Part shown: piece by piece, positions 12,541-26,658 of the stretch | How the letters are laid out: each line of letters starts with the position of its first letter | Numbering within the stretch: position 1 is the first letter of the stretch | Origin: Nemopilema nomurai | Lineage: Eukaryota > Cnidaria > Scyphozoa > Rhizostomeae > Rhizostomatidae | Assembly (NCBI GenBank): GCA_003864495.1 | Contig: ML133420.1 | Location: forward strand, 2,109,238-2,173,237 | DNA length: 64,000 nt | Direction: 5' to 3' | Translations under genes and position numbers: made by a program | The notes under the pieces: model-generated | What the model saw: only the letters and a program-made list of their open reading frames with translations | Database searches by the model: none | Told to the model about the DNA's origin: nothing

Positions 12541-12612
12541 TGACCCCCACTAAATATATTCCTTCTTTTGACCCCGGGGTCAATTGCTGCACTTTGACCT
12601 GGAAGTTGACCT
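12541..12612. promoter_or_regulatory. Cluster of TGACC (nuclear-receptor-like) half-sites
   Basis: The perfect 16-bp palindrome TTGACCCCGGGGTCAA lies at 12568-12583. A direct repeat TGACCT-6-TGACCT lies at 12595-12612, and another TGACCC at 12541. These resemble AGGTCA half-sites bound by nuclear receptors. No adjacent gene was identified, so a role as an enhancer is speculation. Confidence 0.3.
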
Positions 12613-14011
12613 TAGAAACCCCCCCCCCAAGCGGTAATTCTATTGTTTTTGCATATTCATGCTTTTATTGTACCCTCTCTAGAGTATTAAATTCCAATAT
12701 AGATTGTTTATTGAACGCATCGAAGCAGCTAGTCGAAGCATAGTTGTTCCTTGGATGGCCTAAGTTTTGCGAGTTCATTGGGACAAGTTTCAGCTTTCAA
12801 AACTTCATTGCTGTAAGTAACGGCTATTTTCAAATACATTACTTTGCAATACGTGTTTGGGAAACTCGATACTTAGATGCTATCAATCTTAACTCAACTC
12901 TTTCATTTTCCCCTCATTACGATCCACTTGTTTTGGCATGCCATCTAAACATGAAAGCTGCCTCTGTCTTCGAAGAACGTACCCCATTTGCACATCTCCA
13001 TTGAGTTTGTTTTGCTTTCCGAATTACCTTGCTTCAAACCAGGTACTCGGGCGAGTTTTACGCCTTCAATTGTTTATGTGCAGCGTCAATAGTGAATAAA
13101 GATTCCTGGCATTTTGAGTTCTCGCACTCGCACTTTAGTATCAGCAAATTGAACATTTTAGTAAAAGAACATTCTATTTGATAATGTTGAGCAAGATGGA
13201 GATATGTTTTTAAAATTTTACCTCTAATTATAGAGATCTTTGGAATAGTGTTATCATCGTAATAAATCATCATAATAAACTGTATAATTTAGAGCTCGTA
13301 TTCAACCCAGGCCTCTGTTATTTTAAATTATTGGTGAGTCTACACGTTGTTTTTCTATCCGATATATTTCAACTATATGGTAGATAACAATAACAACAGC
13401 CTCTCGTATTTTCACTTACTCTCTACTGCACACTGCAGTGTTCTAGTATCAATATGGTATTTGGGCTTTATTCATTATAACAATTGAAATACTTCTACAC
13501 TTTTTTATGAAAAATGATCATAAAATACAGCATAAAGAACATTAGATGATCGAAGACTCAGACCAAGTTCAGCTGTTTATATTTTTTTATATGAAGTTCA
13601 GCTCTTTTGGCTATCACTAGGTCTAGTCGCTGATAACCTGTTCAAACTTATTCTAAAATTTGAGACAGGATTGTTCGTAAAATTTCCAGGTGGTATTGAA
13701 ACCCCAGGGCCCAAATAGCTAAAACCTAGCTGTAACAAAAATTTACATAGCCTGCACATTTTTCCCACGATATGATAAAAAAATGAAAACCTAATGCTAA
13801 CAAATGTCTTTCAAAATTAAGTTTTCGAGTGCATTGGCAGTAAGCATCGCCATATTCTTAATTTTTTCTTTGCCTGGGCTTTGTTTGTATTTCAAAGAAA
13901 ACCAATTCTCTTTTAGACAAAAATATGATAATAAACTCTTGCGGAAGCGACATTTTTGAAACGCTTTAGCTATGATGTTCTGGGTTTAAACGGGCCTATG
14001 TCCTAATTGTC

Positions 14012-17000
14012 AATTGTCAAACCAATCACAACACCATGTTTCTATGATAAAGGTAAACGCTATTCAGGTCAAATGAAAGAACAAATTTTCCATCAAGAAC
14101 GGCCATTTTTGGAAGGCTAAATATAGCCTTGGTGTTTTATGCGAAAACGTGCGCAACTCTTTTTTGTCTAGAACTTGAGAAATACGAGTACCAGAGTCAA
14201 ACCAACCCCTGCACTATGTTTCTTTGATACAAGGACATGTCGTTCCAAAGAAATCAAACAAAAAAATTTTCAATCAAGAACTGCCAATTTTACAAGGCTA
14301 TAGCCTTGGTTTTTATGCGAAAACATGCGCAACTCTTTGCCTAAACTTGCGAAATACGAGTACCAGAGTCAAACCAACCCCTGCACTATGTTTCTTTGAT
14401 ACAAAGACATGTCATTCCAAAGAAATCAAATAAAAAAATTTTCCATCAAGAACTGCCAATTTTACAAGGCTATAGCCTTGGTTTTTTATGCGAAAACGTG
14501 CGCAACTCTTTTTTGTCTAGAACTTGAAAATACGAGTACCAGAGTCAAACCAACCCCTGCACTATGTTTCTTTGATACAAAGACATGTCATTCCAAAGAA
14601 ATCAAACAAAAAATTTTTCCATCAAGAACTGCCAATTTTAAAGGCTATAGCCTTGGTTTTTTATGCGAAAACGTGCGCAACTCTTTTTTGTCTAGAACTT
14701 GAGAAATACGAGTACCAGAGTCAAACCAACCCCTGCACTATGTTTCTTTGATACAAAGACATGTCATTCCAAAGAAATCAAACAAAAAATTTTCCATCAA
14801 GAACTGCCAATTTTACAAGGCTATAGCCTTGGTTTTTTATGCGAAAACGTGCGCAACTCTTTGTCTAGAACTTGAGAAATACGAGTACCAGAGTCAAACC
14901 AACCCCTGCACTATGTTTCTTTGATACAAAGACATGTCATTCCAAAGAAATCAAACAAAAAATTTTCCATCAAGAACTGCCAATTTTACAAGGCTATAGC
15001 CTTGGTTTTTTATGCGAAAACGTGCGCAACTCTTTTTGTCTAGAACTTGAGAAATACGAGTACCAGAGTCAAACCAACCCCTGCACTATGTTTCTTTGAT
15101 ACAAAGACATGTCATTCCAAAGAAATCAAACAAAAAATTTTTCCATCAAGAACTGCCAATTTTACAAGGCTATAGCCTTGGTTTTTTATGCGAAAACGTG
15201 CGCAACTCTTTTTGTCTAGAACTTGAGAAATACGAGTACCAGAGTCAAACCAACCCCTGCACTATGTTTCTTTGATACAAAGACATGTCATTCCAAAGAA
15301 ATCAAACAAAAAAATTTTCCATCAAGAACTGCCAATTTTACAAGGCTATAGCCTTGGTTTTTTATGCGAAAACGTGCGCTCTTTTTTGTCTAGAACTTGA
15401 GAAATACGAGTACCAGAGTCAAACCAACCCCTGCACTATGTTTCTTTGATACAAAGACATGTCATTCCAAAGAAATCAAACAAAAAATTTTCATCAAGAA
15501 CTGCCAATTTTACAAGGCTATAGCCTTGGTTTTTATGCGAAAACGTGCGCAACTCTTTTTTGTCTAGAACTTGAGAAATACGAGTACCAGAGTCAAACCA
15601 ACCCCTGCACTATGTTTCTTTGATACAAAGACATGTCATTCCAAAGAAATCAAACAACAAAAATTTTTCCATCAAGAACTGCCAATTTTACAAGGCTATA
15701 GCCTTGGTTTTTTATGCGAAAACGTGCGCAACTCTTTTTGTCTAGAACTTGAGAAATACGAGTACCAGAGTCAAACCAACCCCTGCACTATGTTTCTTTG
15801 ATACAAGACATGTCATTCCAAAGAAATCAAACAAAAAATTTTTCCATCAAGAACTGCCAATTTTACAAGGCTATAGCCTTGGTTTTTTATGCGAAAACGT
15901 GCGCAACTCTTTTTTGTCTAGAACTTGAGAAATACGAGTACCAGAGTCAAACCAACCCCTGCACTATGTTTCTTTGATACAAAGACATGTCATTCCAAAG
16001 AAATAAAAAAAAATTTTTCCATCAAGAACTGCCAATTTTACAAGGCTATAGCCTTGGTTTTTTATGCGAAAACGTGCGCAACTCTTTTTTGTCTAGAACT
16101 TGAGAAATACGAGTACCAGAGTCAAACCAACCCCTGCACTATGTTTCTTTGATACAAAGACATGTCATTCCAAAGAAATCAAACAAAAAATTTTCCATCA
16201 AGAACTGCCAATTTTACAAGGCTATAGCCTTGGTTTTTTATGCGAAAACGTGCGCAACTCTTTTTTGTCTAGAACTTGAGAAATACGAGTACCAGAGTCA
16301 AACCAACCCCTGCACTATGTTTCTTTGATACAAAGACATGTCATTCCAAAGAAATAAAAAAAAAATTTTCCATCAAGAACTGCCAATTTTACAAGGCTAT
16401 AGCCTTGGTTTTTTATGCGAAAACGTGCGCAACTCTTTTTGTCTAGAACTTGAGAAATACGAGTACCAGAGTCAAACCAACCCCTGCACTATGTTTCTTT
16501 GATACAAAGACATGTCATTCCAAAGAAATCAAACAAAAAATTTTCATCAAGAACTGCCAATTTTACAAGGCTATAGCCTTGGTTTTTTATGCGAAAACGT
16601 GCGCAACTCTTTTTTGTCTAGAACTTGAGAAATACGAGTACCAGAGTCAAACCAACCCCTGCACTATGTTTCTTTGATACAAAGACATGTCATTCCAAAG
16701 AAATCAAAAAAAAATTTTTCCATCAAGAACTGCCAATTTTACAAGGCTATAGCCTTGGTTTTTTATGCGAAAACGTGCGCAACTCTTTTTGTCTAGAACT
16801 TGAGAAATACGAGTACCAGAGTCAAACCAACCCCTGCACTATGTTTCTTTGATACAAAGACATGTCATTCCAAAGAAATCAAAAAAAAATTTTCCATCAA
16901 GAACTGCCAATTTTACAAGGCTATAGCCTTGGTTTTTTATGCGAAAACGTGCGCAACTCTTTTTTGTCTAGAACTTGAGAAATACGAGTACCAGAGTCAA

Positions 17001-20000
17001 ACCAACCCCTGCACTATGTTTCTTTGATACAAAGACATGTCATTCCAAAGAAATCAAACAAAAATTTTTCCATCAAGAACTGCCAATTTTACAAGGCTAT
17101 AGCCTTGGTTTTTTATGCGAAAACGTGCGCAACTCTTTTTTGTCTAGAACTTGAGAAATACGAGTACCAGAGTCAAACCAACCCCTGCACTATGTTTCTT
17201 TGATACAAAGACATGTCATTCCAAAGAAATCAAACAAAAAATTTTCCATCAAGAACTGCCAATTTTACAAGGCTATAGCCTTGGTTTTTTATGCGAAAAC
17301 GTGCGCAACTCTTTTTTGTCTAGAACTTGAGAAATACGAGTACCAGAGTCAAACCAACCCCTGCACTATGTTTCTTTGATACAAAGACATGTCATTCCAA
17401 AGAAATCAAACAAAAAATTTTCCATCAAGAACTGCCAATTTTACAAGGCTATAGCCTTGGTTTTTTATGCGAAAACGTGCGCAACTCTTTTTTGTCTAGA
17501 ACTTGAGAAATACGAGTACCAGAGTCAAACCAACCCCTGCACTATGTTTCTTTGATACAAAGACATGTCATTCCAAAGAAATCAAACAAAAAATTTTTCC
17601 ATCAAGAACTGCCAATTTTACAAGGCTATAGCCTTGGTTTTTTATGCGAAAACGTGCGCAACTCTTTTTTGTCTAGAACTTGAGAAATACGAGTACCAGA
17701 GTCAAACCAACCCCTGCACTATGTTTCTTTGATACAAAGACATGTCATTCCAAAGAAATCAAACAAAAAATTTTCCATCAAGAACTGCCAATTTTACAAG
17801 GCTATAGCCTTGGTTTTTTATGCGAAAACGTGCGCAACTCTTTTTTGTCTAGAACTTGAGAAATACGAGTACCAGAGTCAAACCAACCCCTGCACTATGT
17901 TTCTTTGATAAAAGACATGTCATTCCAAAGAAATCAAACAAAAAATTTTCCATCAAGAACTGCCAATTTTACAAGGCTATAGCCTTGGTTTTTTATGCGA
18001 AAACGTGCGCAACTCTTTTTTGTCTAGAACTTGAGAAATACGAGTACCAGAGTCAAACCAACCCCTGCACTATGTTTCTTTGATACAAAGACATGTCATT
18101 CCAAAGAAATCAAACAAAAAATTTTCCATCAAGAACTGCCAATTTTACAAGGCTATAGCCTTGGTTTTTTATGCGAAAACGTGCGCAACTTTTTTGTCTA
18201 GAACTTGAGAAATACGAGTACCAGAGTCAAACCAACCCCTGCACTATGTTTCTTTGATACAAAGACATGTCATTCCAAAGAAATCAAACAAAAAATTTTC
18301 CATCAAGAACTGCCAATTTTACAAGGCTATAGCCTTGGTTTTTTATGCGAAAACGTGCGCAACTTTTTTGTCTAGAACTTGAGAAATACGAGTACCAGAG
18401 TCAAACCAACCCCTGCACTATGTTTCTTTGATAAAAAGACATGTCATTCCAAAGAAATCAAACAAAAAATTTTTCCATCAAGAACTGCCAATTTTACAAG
18501 GCTATAGCCTTGGTTTTTTATGCGAAAACGTGCGCAACTCTTTTTTGTCTAGAACTTGAGAAATACGAGTACCAGAGTCAAACCAACCCCTGCACTATGT
18601 TTCTTTGATACAAAGACATGTCATTCCAAAGAAATCAAACAAAAAATTTTTCCATCAAGAACTGCCAATTTTACAAGGCTATAGCCTTGGTTTTTTATGC
18701 GAAAACGTGCGCAACTCTTTTTTGTCTAGAACTTGAGAAATACGAGTACCAGAGTCAAACCAACCCCTGCACTATGTTTCTTTGATACAAAGACATGTCA
18801 TTCCAAAGAAATCAAACAAAAAATTTTTCCATCAAGAACTGCCAATTTTACAAGGCTATAGCCTTGGTTTTTTATGCGAAAACGTGCGCAACTCTTTTTT
18901 GTCTAGAACTTGAGAAATACGAGTACCAGAGTCAAACCAACCCCTGCACTATGTTTCTTTGATACAAAGACATGTCATTCCAAAGAAATCAAACAAAAAA
19001 TTTTCCATCAAGAACTGCCAATTTTACAAGGCTATAGCCTTGGTTTTTTATGCGAAAACGTGCGCAACTCTTTTTTGTCTAGAACTTGAGAAATACGAGT
19101 ACCAGAGTCAAACCAACCCCTGCACTATGTTTCTTTGATACAAGACATGTCATTCCAAAGAAATCAAACAAAAAATTTTTCCATCAAGAACTGCCAATTT
19201 TACAAGGCTATAGCCTTGGTTTTTTATGCGAAAACGTGCGCAACTCTTTTTTGTCTAGAACTTGAGAAATACGAGTACCAGAGTCAAACCAACCCCTGCA
19301 CTATGTTTCTTTGATACAAAGACATGTCATTCCAAAGAAATCAAACAAAAAATTTTTCCATCAAGAACTGCCAATTTTACAAGGCTATAGCCTTGGTTTT
19401 TTATGCGAAAACGTGCGCAACTCTTTTTTGTCTAGAACTTGAGAAATACGAGTACCAGAGTCAAACCAACCCCTGCACTATGTTTCTTTGATACAAAGAC
19501 ATGTCATTCCAAAGAAATCAAACAAAAAATTTTCCATCAAGAACTGCCAATTTTACAAGGCTATAGCCTTGGTTTTTTATGCGAAAACGTGCGCAACTCT
19601 TTTTTGTCTAGAACTTGAGAAATACGAGTACCAGAGTCAAACCAACCCCTGCACTATGTTTCTTTGATACAAAGACATGTCATTCCAAAGAAATCAAACA
19701 AAAAATTTTTCCATCAAGAACTGCCAATTTTACAAGGCTATAGCCTTGGTTTTTTATGCGAAAACGTGCGCAACTCTTTTTTGTCTAGAACTTGAGAAAT
19801 ACGAGTACCAGAGTCAAACCAACCCCTGCACTATGTTTCTTTGATACAAAGACATGTCATTCCAAAGAAATCAAACAAAAAATTTTCCATCAAGAACTGC
19901 CAATTTTACAAGGCTATAGCCTTGGTTTTTTATGCGAAAACGTGCGCAACTCTTTTTTGTCTAGAACTTGAGAAATACGAGTACCAGAGTCAAACCAACC

Positions 20001-23000
20001 CCTGCACTATGTTTCTTTGATAAAAGACATGTCATTCCAAAGAAATCAAACAAAAAATTTTTCCATCAAGAACTGCCAATTTTACAAGGCTATAGCCTTG
20101 GTTTTTTATGCGAAAACGTGCGCAACTCTTTTTGTCTAGAACTTGAGAAATACGAGTACCAGAGTCAAACCAACCCCTGCACTATGTTTCTTTGATACAA
20201 AGACATGTCATTCCAAAGAAATCAAACAAAAAATTTTTCCATCAAGAACTGCCAATTTTACAAGGCTATAGCCTTGGTTTTTTATGCGAAAACGTGCGCA
20301 ACTCTTTTTTGTCTAGAACTTGAGAAATACGAGTACCAGAGTCAAACCAACCCCTGCACTATGTTTCTTTGATACAAAGACATGTCATTCCAAAGAAATC
20401 AAACAAAAAAATTTTTCCATCAAGAACTGCCAATTTTACAAGGCTATAGCCTTGGTTTTTTATGCGAAAACGTGCGCAACTCTTTTTTGTCTAGAACTTG
20501 AGAAATACGAGTACCAGAGTCAAACCAACCCCTGCACTATGTTTCTTTGATACAAAGACATGTCATTCCAAAGAAATCAAACAAAAAATTTTCCATCAAG
20601 AACTGCCAATTTTACAAGGCTATAGCCTTGGTTTTTTATGCGAAAACGTGCGCAACTCTTTTTGTCTAGAACTTGAGAAATACGAGTACCAGAGTCAAAC
20701 CAACCCCTGCACTATGTTTCTTTGATACAAAGACATGTCATTCCAAAGAAATCAAACAAAAAATTTTCCATCAAGAACTGCCAATTTTACAAGGCTATAG
20801 CCTTGGTTTTTTATGCGAAAACGTGCGCAACTCTTTTTTGTCTAGAACTTGAGAAATACGAGTACCAGAGTCAAACCAACCCCTGCACTATGTTTCTTTA
20901 AAAAGACATGTCATTCCAAAGAAATCAAACAAAAAATTTTTCCATCAAGAACTGCCAATTTTACAAGGCTATAGCCTTGGTTTTTTATGCGAAAACGTGC
21001 GCAACTCTTTTTTGTCTAGAACTTGAGAAATACGAGTACCAGAGTCAAACCAACCCCTGCACTATGTTTCTTCGATACAAAGATATGTAATTCCAACGAA
21101 ATCAAACAAAAAATTTTTCCATCAAGAACTGCCATTTTACAAGGCTATAGCCTTGGTTTTTTATGCGAAAACGTGCGCAACTCTTTTTTGTCTAGAACTT
21201 GAGAAATACGAGTACCAGAGTCAAACCAACCCCTGCACTATGTTTCTTTGATACAAAGACATGTCATTCCAAAGAAATCAAACAAAAAATTTTTCCATCA
21301 AGAACTGCCAATTTTACAAGGCTATAGCCTTGGTTTTTTATGCGAAAACGTGCGCAACTCTTTTTTGTCTAGAACTTGAGAAATACGAGTACCAGAGTCA
21401 AACCAACCCCTGCACTATGTTTCTTTGATACAAAGACATGTCATTCCAAAGAAATCAAACAAAAAAATTTTTCATCAAGAACTGCCAATTTTACAAGGCT
21501 ATAGCCTTGGTTTTTTGCGAAAACGTGCGCAACTCTTTTTTGTCTAGAACTTGAGAAATACGAGTACCAGAGTCAAACCAACCCCTGCACTATGTTTCTT
21601 TGATACAAAGACATGTCATTCCAAAGAAATCAAACAAAAAATTTTTCCATCAAGAACTGCCAATTTTACAAGGCTATAGCCTTGGTTTTTTGCGAAAACG
21701 TGCGCAACTCTTTTTTGTCTAGAACTTGAGAAATACGAGTACCAGAGTCAAACCAACCCCTGCACTATGTTTCTTTGATACAAAGACATGTCATTCCAAA
21801 GAAATCAAACAAAAATTTTTCCATCAAGAACTGCCAATTTTACAAGGCTATAGCCTTGGTTTTTTATGCGAAAACGTGCGCAACTCTTTTTTGTCTAGAA
21901 CTTGAGAAATACGAGTACCAGAGTCAAACCAACCCCTGCACTATGTTTCTTTGATACAAAGACATGTCATTCCAAAGAAATCAAACAAAAAATTTTCATC
22001 AAGAACTGCCAATTTTACAAGGCTATAGCCTTGGTTTTTTTGCGAAAACGTGCGCAACTCTTTTTTGTCTAGAACTTGAGAAATACGAGTACCAGAGTCA
22101 AACCAACCCCTGCACTATGTTTCTTTGATACAAAGACATGTCATTCCAAAGAAATCAAACAAAAAATTTTTCCATCAAGAACTGCCAATTTTACAAGGCT
22201 ATAGCCTTGGTTTTTTATGCGAAAACGTGCGCAACTCTTTTTTGTCTAGAACTTGAGAAATACGAGTACCAGAGTCAAACCAACCCCTGCACTATGTTTC
22301 TTTGATACAAAGACATGTCATTCCAAAGAAATCAAACAAAAAATTTTCCATCAAGAACTGCCAATTTTACAAGGCTATAGCCTTGGTTTTTTATGCGAAA
22401 ACGTGCGCAACTCTTTTTGTCTAGAACTTGAGAAATACGAGTACCAGAGTCAAACCAACCCCTGCACTATGTTTCTTTGATACAAAGACATGTCATTCCA
22501 AAGAAATCAAACAACAAATTTTCCATCAAGAACTGCCAATTTTACAAGGCTATAGCCTTGGTTTTTTATGCGAAAACGTGCGCAACTCTTTTTTGTCTAG
22601 AACTTGAGAAATACGAGTACCAGAGTCAAACCAACCCCTGCACTATGTTTCTTTGATACAAAGACATGTCATTCCAAAGAAATCAAACAAAAAATTTTCA
22701 TCAAGAACTGCCAATTTTACAAGGCTATAGCCTTGGTTTTTCATGCGAAAACGTGCGCACCTCCTCCTTGCTAAACTTGAAAATACGAGTACCAGAGTCA
22801 AACCAACCCCTGCACTATGTTTCTTTGATACAAAGACATGTCATTCCAAAGAAATCAAACAAAAATTTTCCATCAAGAACTGCCAATTTTACAAGGCTAT
22901 AGCCTTGGTTTTTATGCGAAAACGTGCGCAACTCTTTTTGTCTAGAACTTGAGAAATACGAGTACCAGAGTCAAACCAACCCCTGCACTATGTTTCTTTG

Positions 23001-24061
23001 ATACAAAGAATGTCATTCCAAAGAAATCAAACAAAAAATTTTTCCATCAAGAACTGCCAATTTTACAAGGCTATAGCCTTGGTTTTTTATGCGAAAACGT
23101 GCGCAACTCTTTTTTGTCTAGAACTTGAGAAATACGAGTACCAGAGTCAAACCAACCCCTGCACTATGTTTCTTTGATACAAAGACATGTCATTCCAAAG
23201 AAATCAAACAAAAATTTTCCATCAAGAACTGCCAATTTTACAAGGCTATAGCCTTGGTTTTTTATGCGAAAACGTGCGCAACTCTTTTTTGTCTAGAACT
23301 TGAGAAATACGAGTACCAGAGTCAAACCAACCCCTGCACTATGTTTCTTTGATACAAAGACATGTCATTCCAAAGAAATCAAACAAAAAATTTTCCATCA
23401 AGAACTGCCAATTTTACAAGGCTATAGCCTTGGTTTTTTATGCGAAAACGTGCGCAACTCTTTTTTGTCTAGAACTTGAGAAATACGAGTACCAGAGTCA
23501 AACCAACCCTGCACTATGTTTCTTTGATAAAAGAGATGTCATTCCAAAGAAATCAAACAAAAAATTTTCCATCAAGAACTGCCAATTTTACAAGGCTATA
23601 GCCTTGGTTTTTTATGAAAACGTGCGCAACTCTTTTTTGTCTAGAACTTGAGAAATACGAGTACCAGAGTCAAACCAACCCTGCACTATGTTTCTTTGAT
23701 ACAAAGAAATGTCATTCCAAAGAAATCAAACAAAAAATTTTTCCATCAAGAACTGCCAATTTTACAAGGCTATAGCCTTGGTTTTTTATGCGAAAACGTG
23801 CGCAACTCTTTTTTGTCTAGAACTTGAGAAATACGAGTACCAGAGTCAAACCAATGCACTATGTTTCTTTGATAAAAGACATGTCATTCCAAAGAAATCA
23901 AACAAAAAATTTTTCCATCAAGAACTGCCAATTTTGCAAGGCTATAGCCTTGGTTTTATGAAAACGTGCGCACCTTTTTTGCTAAAACTGCGAGAATACG
24001 AGTACCAGAGACAAACAATCACTGGCACTATGTTTCTTTGATACAAGGACATGTTATTCAG
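14012..24061 (+). repeat. ~176-bp satellite array, about 57 copies
   Basis: Head-to-tail array of monomers, mostly 174-178 bases long. Length variation is mainly in an A-run and T-run (AAACAAAAAATTTTTCC) and in the TTTTTTGTCTAG stretch. Nearly every monomer carries the perfect 16-bp palindrome CAAGGCTATAGCCTTG (for example 14816-14831), followed by TATGCGAAAACGTGCGCAAC. Internal copies are almost identical, whereas the outermost copies (about 14012-14340 and 23870-24060) are degenerate, the usual pattern for a homogenised satellite. Border monomers carry ATTCAGGT, which internal ones lack. The short frames reading MRNTSTRVKPTPALCFF and similar are chance frames: the monomer length is not a multiple of three, so each is broken within one or two units. 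Confidence 0.97.
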
Positions 24062-25338
24062 GTGAAATCAGAAAAAAAATTGAAAATTCCATCAATGTTT
24101 TAGACATGCGAGGCGTCTGAATGCAGACTTTATAAACGTTGCCGGAAGAGCGATCTTTCAATTGAAAATCAACTTGCAACTAGCGAAGTGTGAGAAAGTT
24201 AATTGTTTACAAAACGTAGAGGACGGAATGTGCGGATGGAGATTCTCCGAATAATGAATCGAGCAGGGAATCTGGGAATATTGGGAAAGCCATTCTTGCT
24301 TGATTTGAGGTTCTTTGCTCTTTCACTTGAGGAATGCTCATTCATATTATATGCCTCTTTATACGTGCCTAGGGCGAAGGAGTACAACAAGAAGGGAAAA
24401 TTATCCAACAATCATCGTCACGCATTCGTACAAAACATAGTACAATTAAAAATCAATCATCTTCACCAATAACGATGCTAGTACAACAATATCATTCCTA
24501 TAACAACTTAGAACACTATCCTGAACTCGAAATATCTCAAAGCAGAAGGCAACTACAAGCTGAGACGAACATAAAAATTTTCATAGGAAAGAGCTGTAGG
24601 AGGGTGGATGCGGTGGGATTTGAATGATGTGAGATAGGTTTAACAATTTCTGTGGCGTAACATACGTAGACATTATACGAATTGTTGCTATAACACGGCG
24701 TTAAAGCGGCAATTATTAAATTATCGAAAGAGCAAACACTCTCACTTTAAGATTTTAGTGACCAAGTTGGCCTTAAACTGGAACTTTGATATCTGTAATT
24801 GACTGACATGGAGAATGTGAGTATTCTTGTGAATTCATATTTTATCGTATATGGAAGAAAGCAGGCGTTGCCAAAATACGAAAATGTCCACACAAAAGAA
24901 GCATTCATTGACCAAAAACATCGTGGAAGTTCTTCAGCAAATACCTAAAGCAACGTCTGTCGGAACTCGTCTTGAATGGAAGGTATCCATGTTAAACGTA
25001 AATGTCTCCTTGGCATGAAACGACACGCCTTAGAGATGAAGGACGGTCGTGATTAACAAGGAATTCACTTTATCCACCCAATTCCAAGCGCTTTCATAAC
25101 CAGAGAATCCAGTTCTACGCCATGTAGAAATGAGGAAAATAAACTTTCCAAAACAGGCAACATTTTTGAGAAGCACAAAGTTAATGAAATAACAAATGTA
25201 AAGAAGAATGAAGCCAAAAAGATGAACTGCTTACAATATTGACAGTTTCTTCAAATCTGAAATAATTTAAGTGTAAAAGCAAAAATAGGAAAGATGTTAA
25301 AGGTATTGCACAACAAAAAGATATGACGTAAGGCACAC

Positions 25339-26425
25339 CTGTGGTACATCGTCTGCCAAATAGTGAAGTCTAGCGATGGATCTATAAAAGGAGTATAGTG
25401 ATGAACATATAACAAATGCTAATCGAATAACTCAACATATTAGAGATCGTTACTTATAGAGAACTACTGCAACCGTGTTCTTCAAATCACTCTTTTCAGA
25501 AATGTTTAAGGAAGCAATAAATTTTCTAGATTCACTCCCTAGCTCGACCACCCCAGAAGTTACGAAAAGGGGTATTGAAAGAAAATAAAGAGAGAACTTA
25601 AGGTTATTTAAATGGGATATGTTTCCAAGAGTCTAGAATGAGATCTGTAAACTAATATAAAATACTTTTATTAGAACATTTTCTTCCTTGTTAACAATAG
25701 CTACTGCTCCAAGATATCCTCGAAACGACTTTCCAAGCAAAATGAGTGTTTGAAGGATAATTTTGAGATAAATTCGCAACAGTTTCTTTTGAGAAATAAA
25801 GGAGTCTACAAAGTTACAAGACGATTTGTCTCCATGGCATGAAACGCCCAGTTGAAACAGTCTTCAAATGGCGTGATTAACATGGACATTTTGGTCTATC
25901 CTCAACATACTTTTCATGTTTTCACAGTCAATAACTGACTAAACACAAAGCGAATGCGAGGATAACGACGAGTCAGCCATTACACTTTAGGCCTGGCTTG
26001 CTAGCACCCACAGTGAGGATGAATTTCTCGCTCACTACGTTCTGACAAAGGGCGATAATTGGTAAGGGCAATAAACTCCTTACCTCAAAAACCCCCCTTT
26101 CCCTCTAAACCAGGTTCTCTAATAATAAGTGGCAGCAAGAAGTACTCACCGGTAGCACACGGCAATGTCACTGTGCAGGGGTCCATACACTTGATTGAAT
26201 ACGTTCAATGACTCTAGCATCAAATCGTGGGCTTCACCAAATAAACCTGCAAAAGAAGCACCCAGTAAAAACCAGCATTGGCAACTCACAAAAAGAAGGC
26301 TTCAAAGCCAATTAATATAGCTATATAACAATTCCCTGACAAAAGAGGAAAGCCAATTTCTATCTGTTCATACCTGCTTGCAGCTTTGCTTGCGCGACTT
26401 CGAACAGAGCGTTGCCATCGTTACC
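25339..26425 (-). pseudogene. CLUH TPR exon cassette copy (exons 37-39), copy 1a
   Basis: Three exon copies lie in CLUH order on the minus strand: 26425-26374, 26246-26150 and 25381-25339. They correspond to CLUH exons 37, 38 and 39 with the same lengths (52, 97, 43), intact AG/GT borders and open frames. They encode [17 protein letters not shown], then a TPR helix pair starting [18 protein letters not shown] (with a small change near the middle), then [14 protein letters not shown]. No flanking CLUH exons accompany them except in other duplicon copies. They lie 3' of the parent gene and could be spliced only into read-through transcripts. Confidence 0.85.
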
Positions 26426-26658
26426 CTACAATCATATACAGCAAACGTAGAGATCGATAGCAACATACAAATGAGAAAGGGCGGCCATTTTCAATGAGAA
26501 ACGCAAAGATCATCTGACAAAGTAAAAATGAGGCCGAAAAGAAGAACTGCTTACAATATTGACAGATTCTTCAAATATGAAATAATTTAAGTGTAAAAGC
26601 AAAAATAGGAAAGATGTTAAAGGTATTGCACAACAAATAGATATGACGTAAGGCACAC

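Larger units (their letters stand above)
7590..14011. other. Gene-poor interval between PGAM5 and the satellite
   Basis: I recognise no gene on either strand in these 6.4 kb. Open frames are short, lack homology and lie in AT-rich sequence. The interval holds a 212-bp tandem duplication (10441-10864), an (AAAAC)n tract (11566-11589) and a cluster of TGACC half-sites (12541-12612). Confidence 0.6.

Noticed and set aside
14224..24041. Many ~75-codon plus-strand frames with nearly the same peptide (MRNTSTRVKPTPALCFF type)
   Set aside because: They are chance frames in the satellite. The monomer length is not a multiple of three, so each frame ends within one or two units, and no start context or splice structure supports translation.
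14012..24061. CRISPR-like regular repeat array
   Set aside because: The repeats are directly adjacent ~176-bp units without unique spacers, in an intron-bearing eukaryotic genome; this is a satellite.
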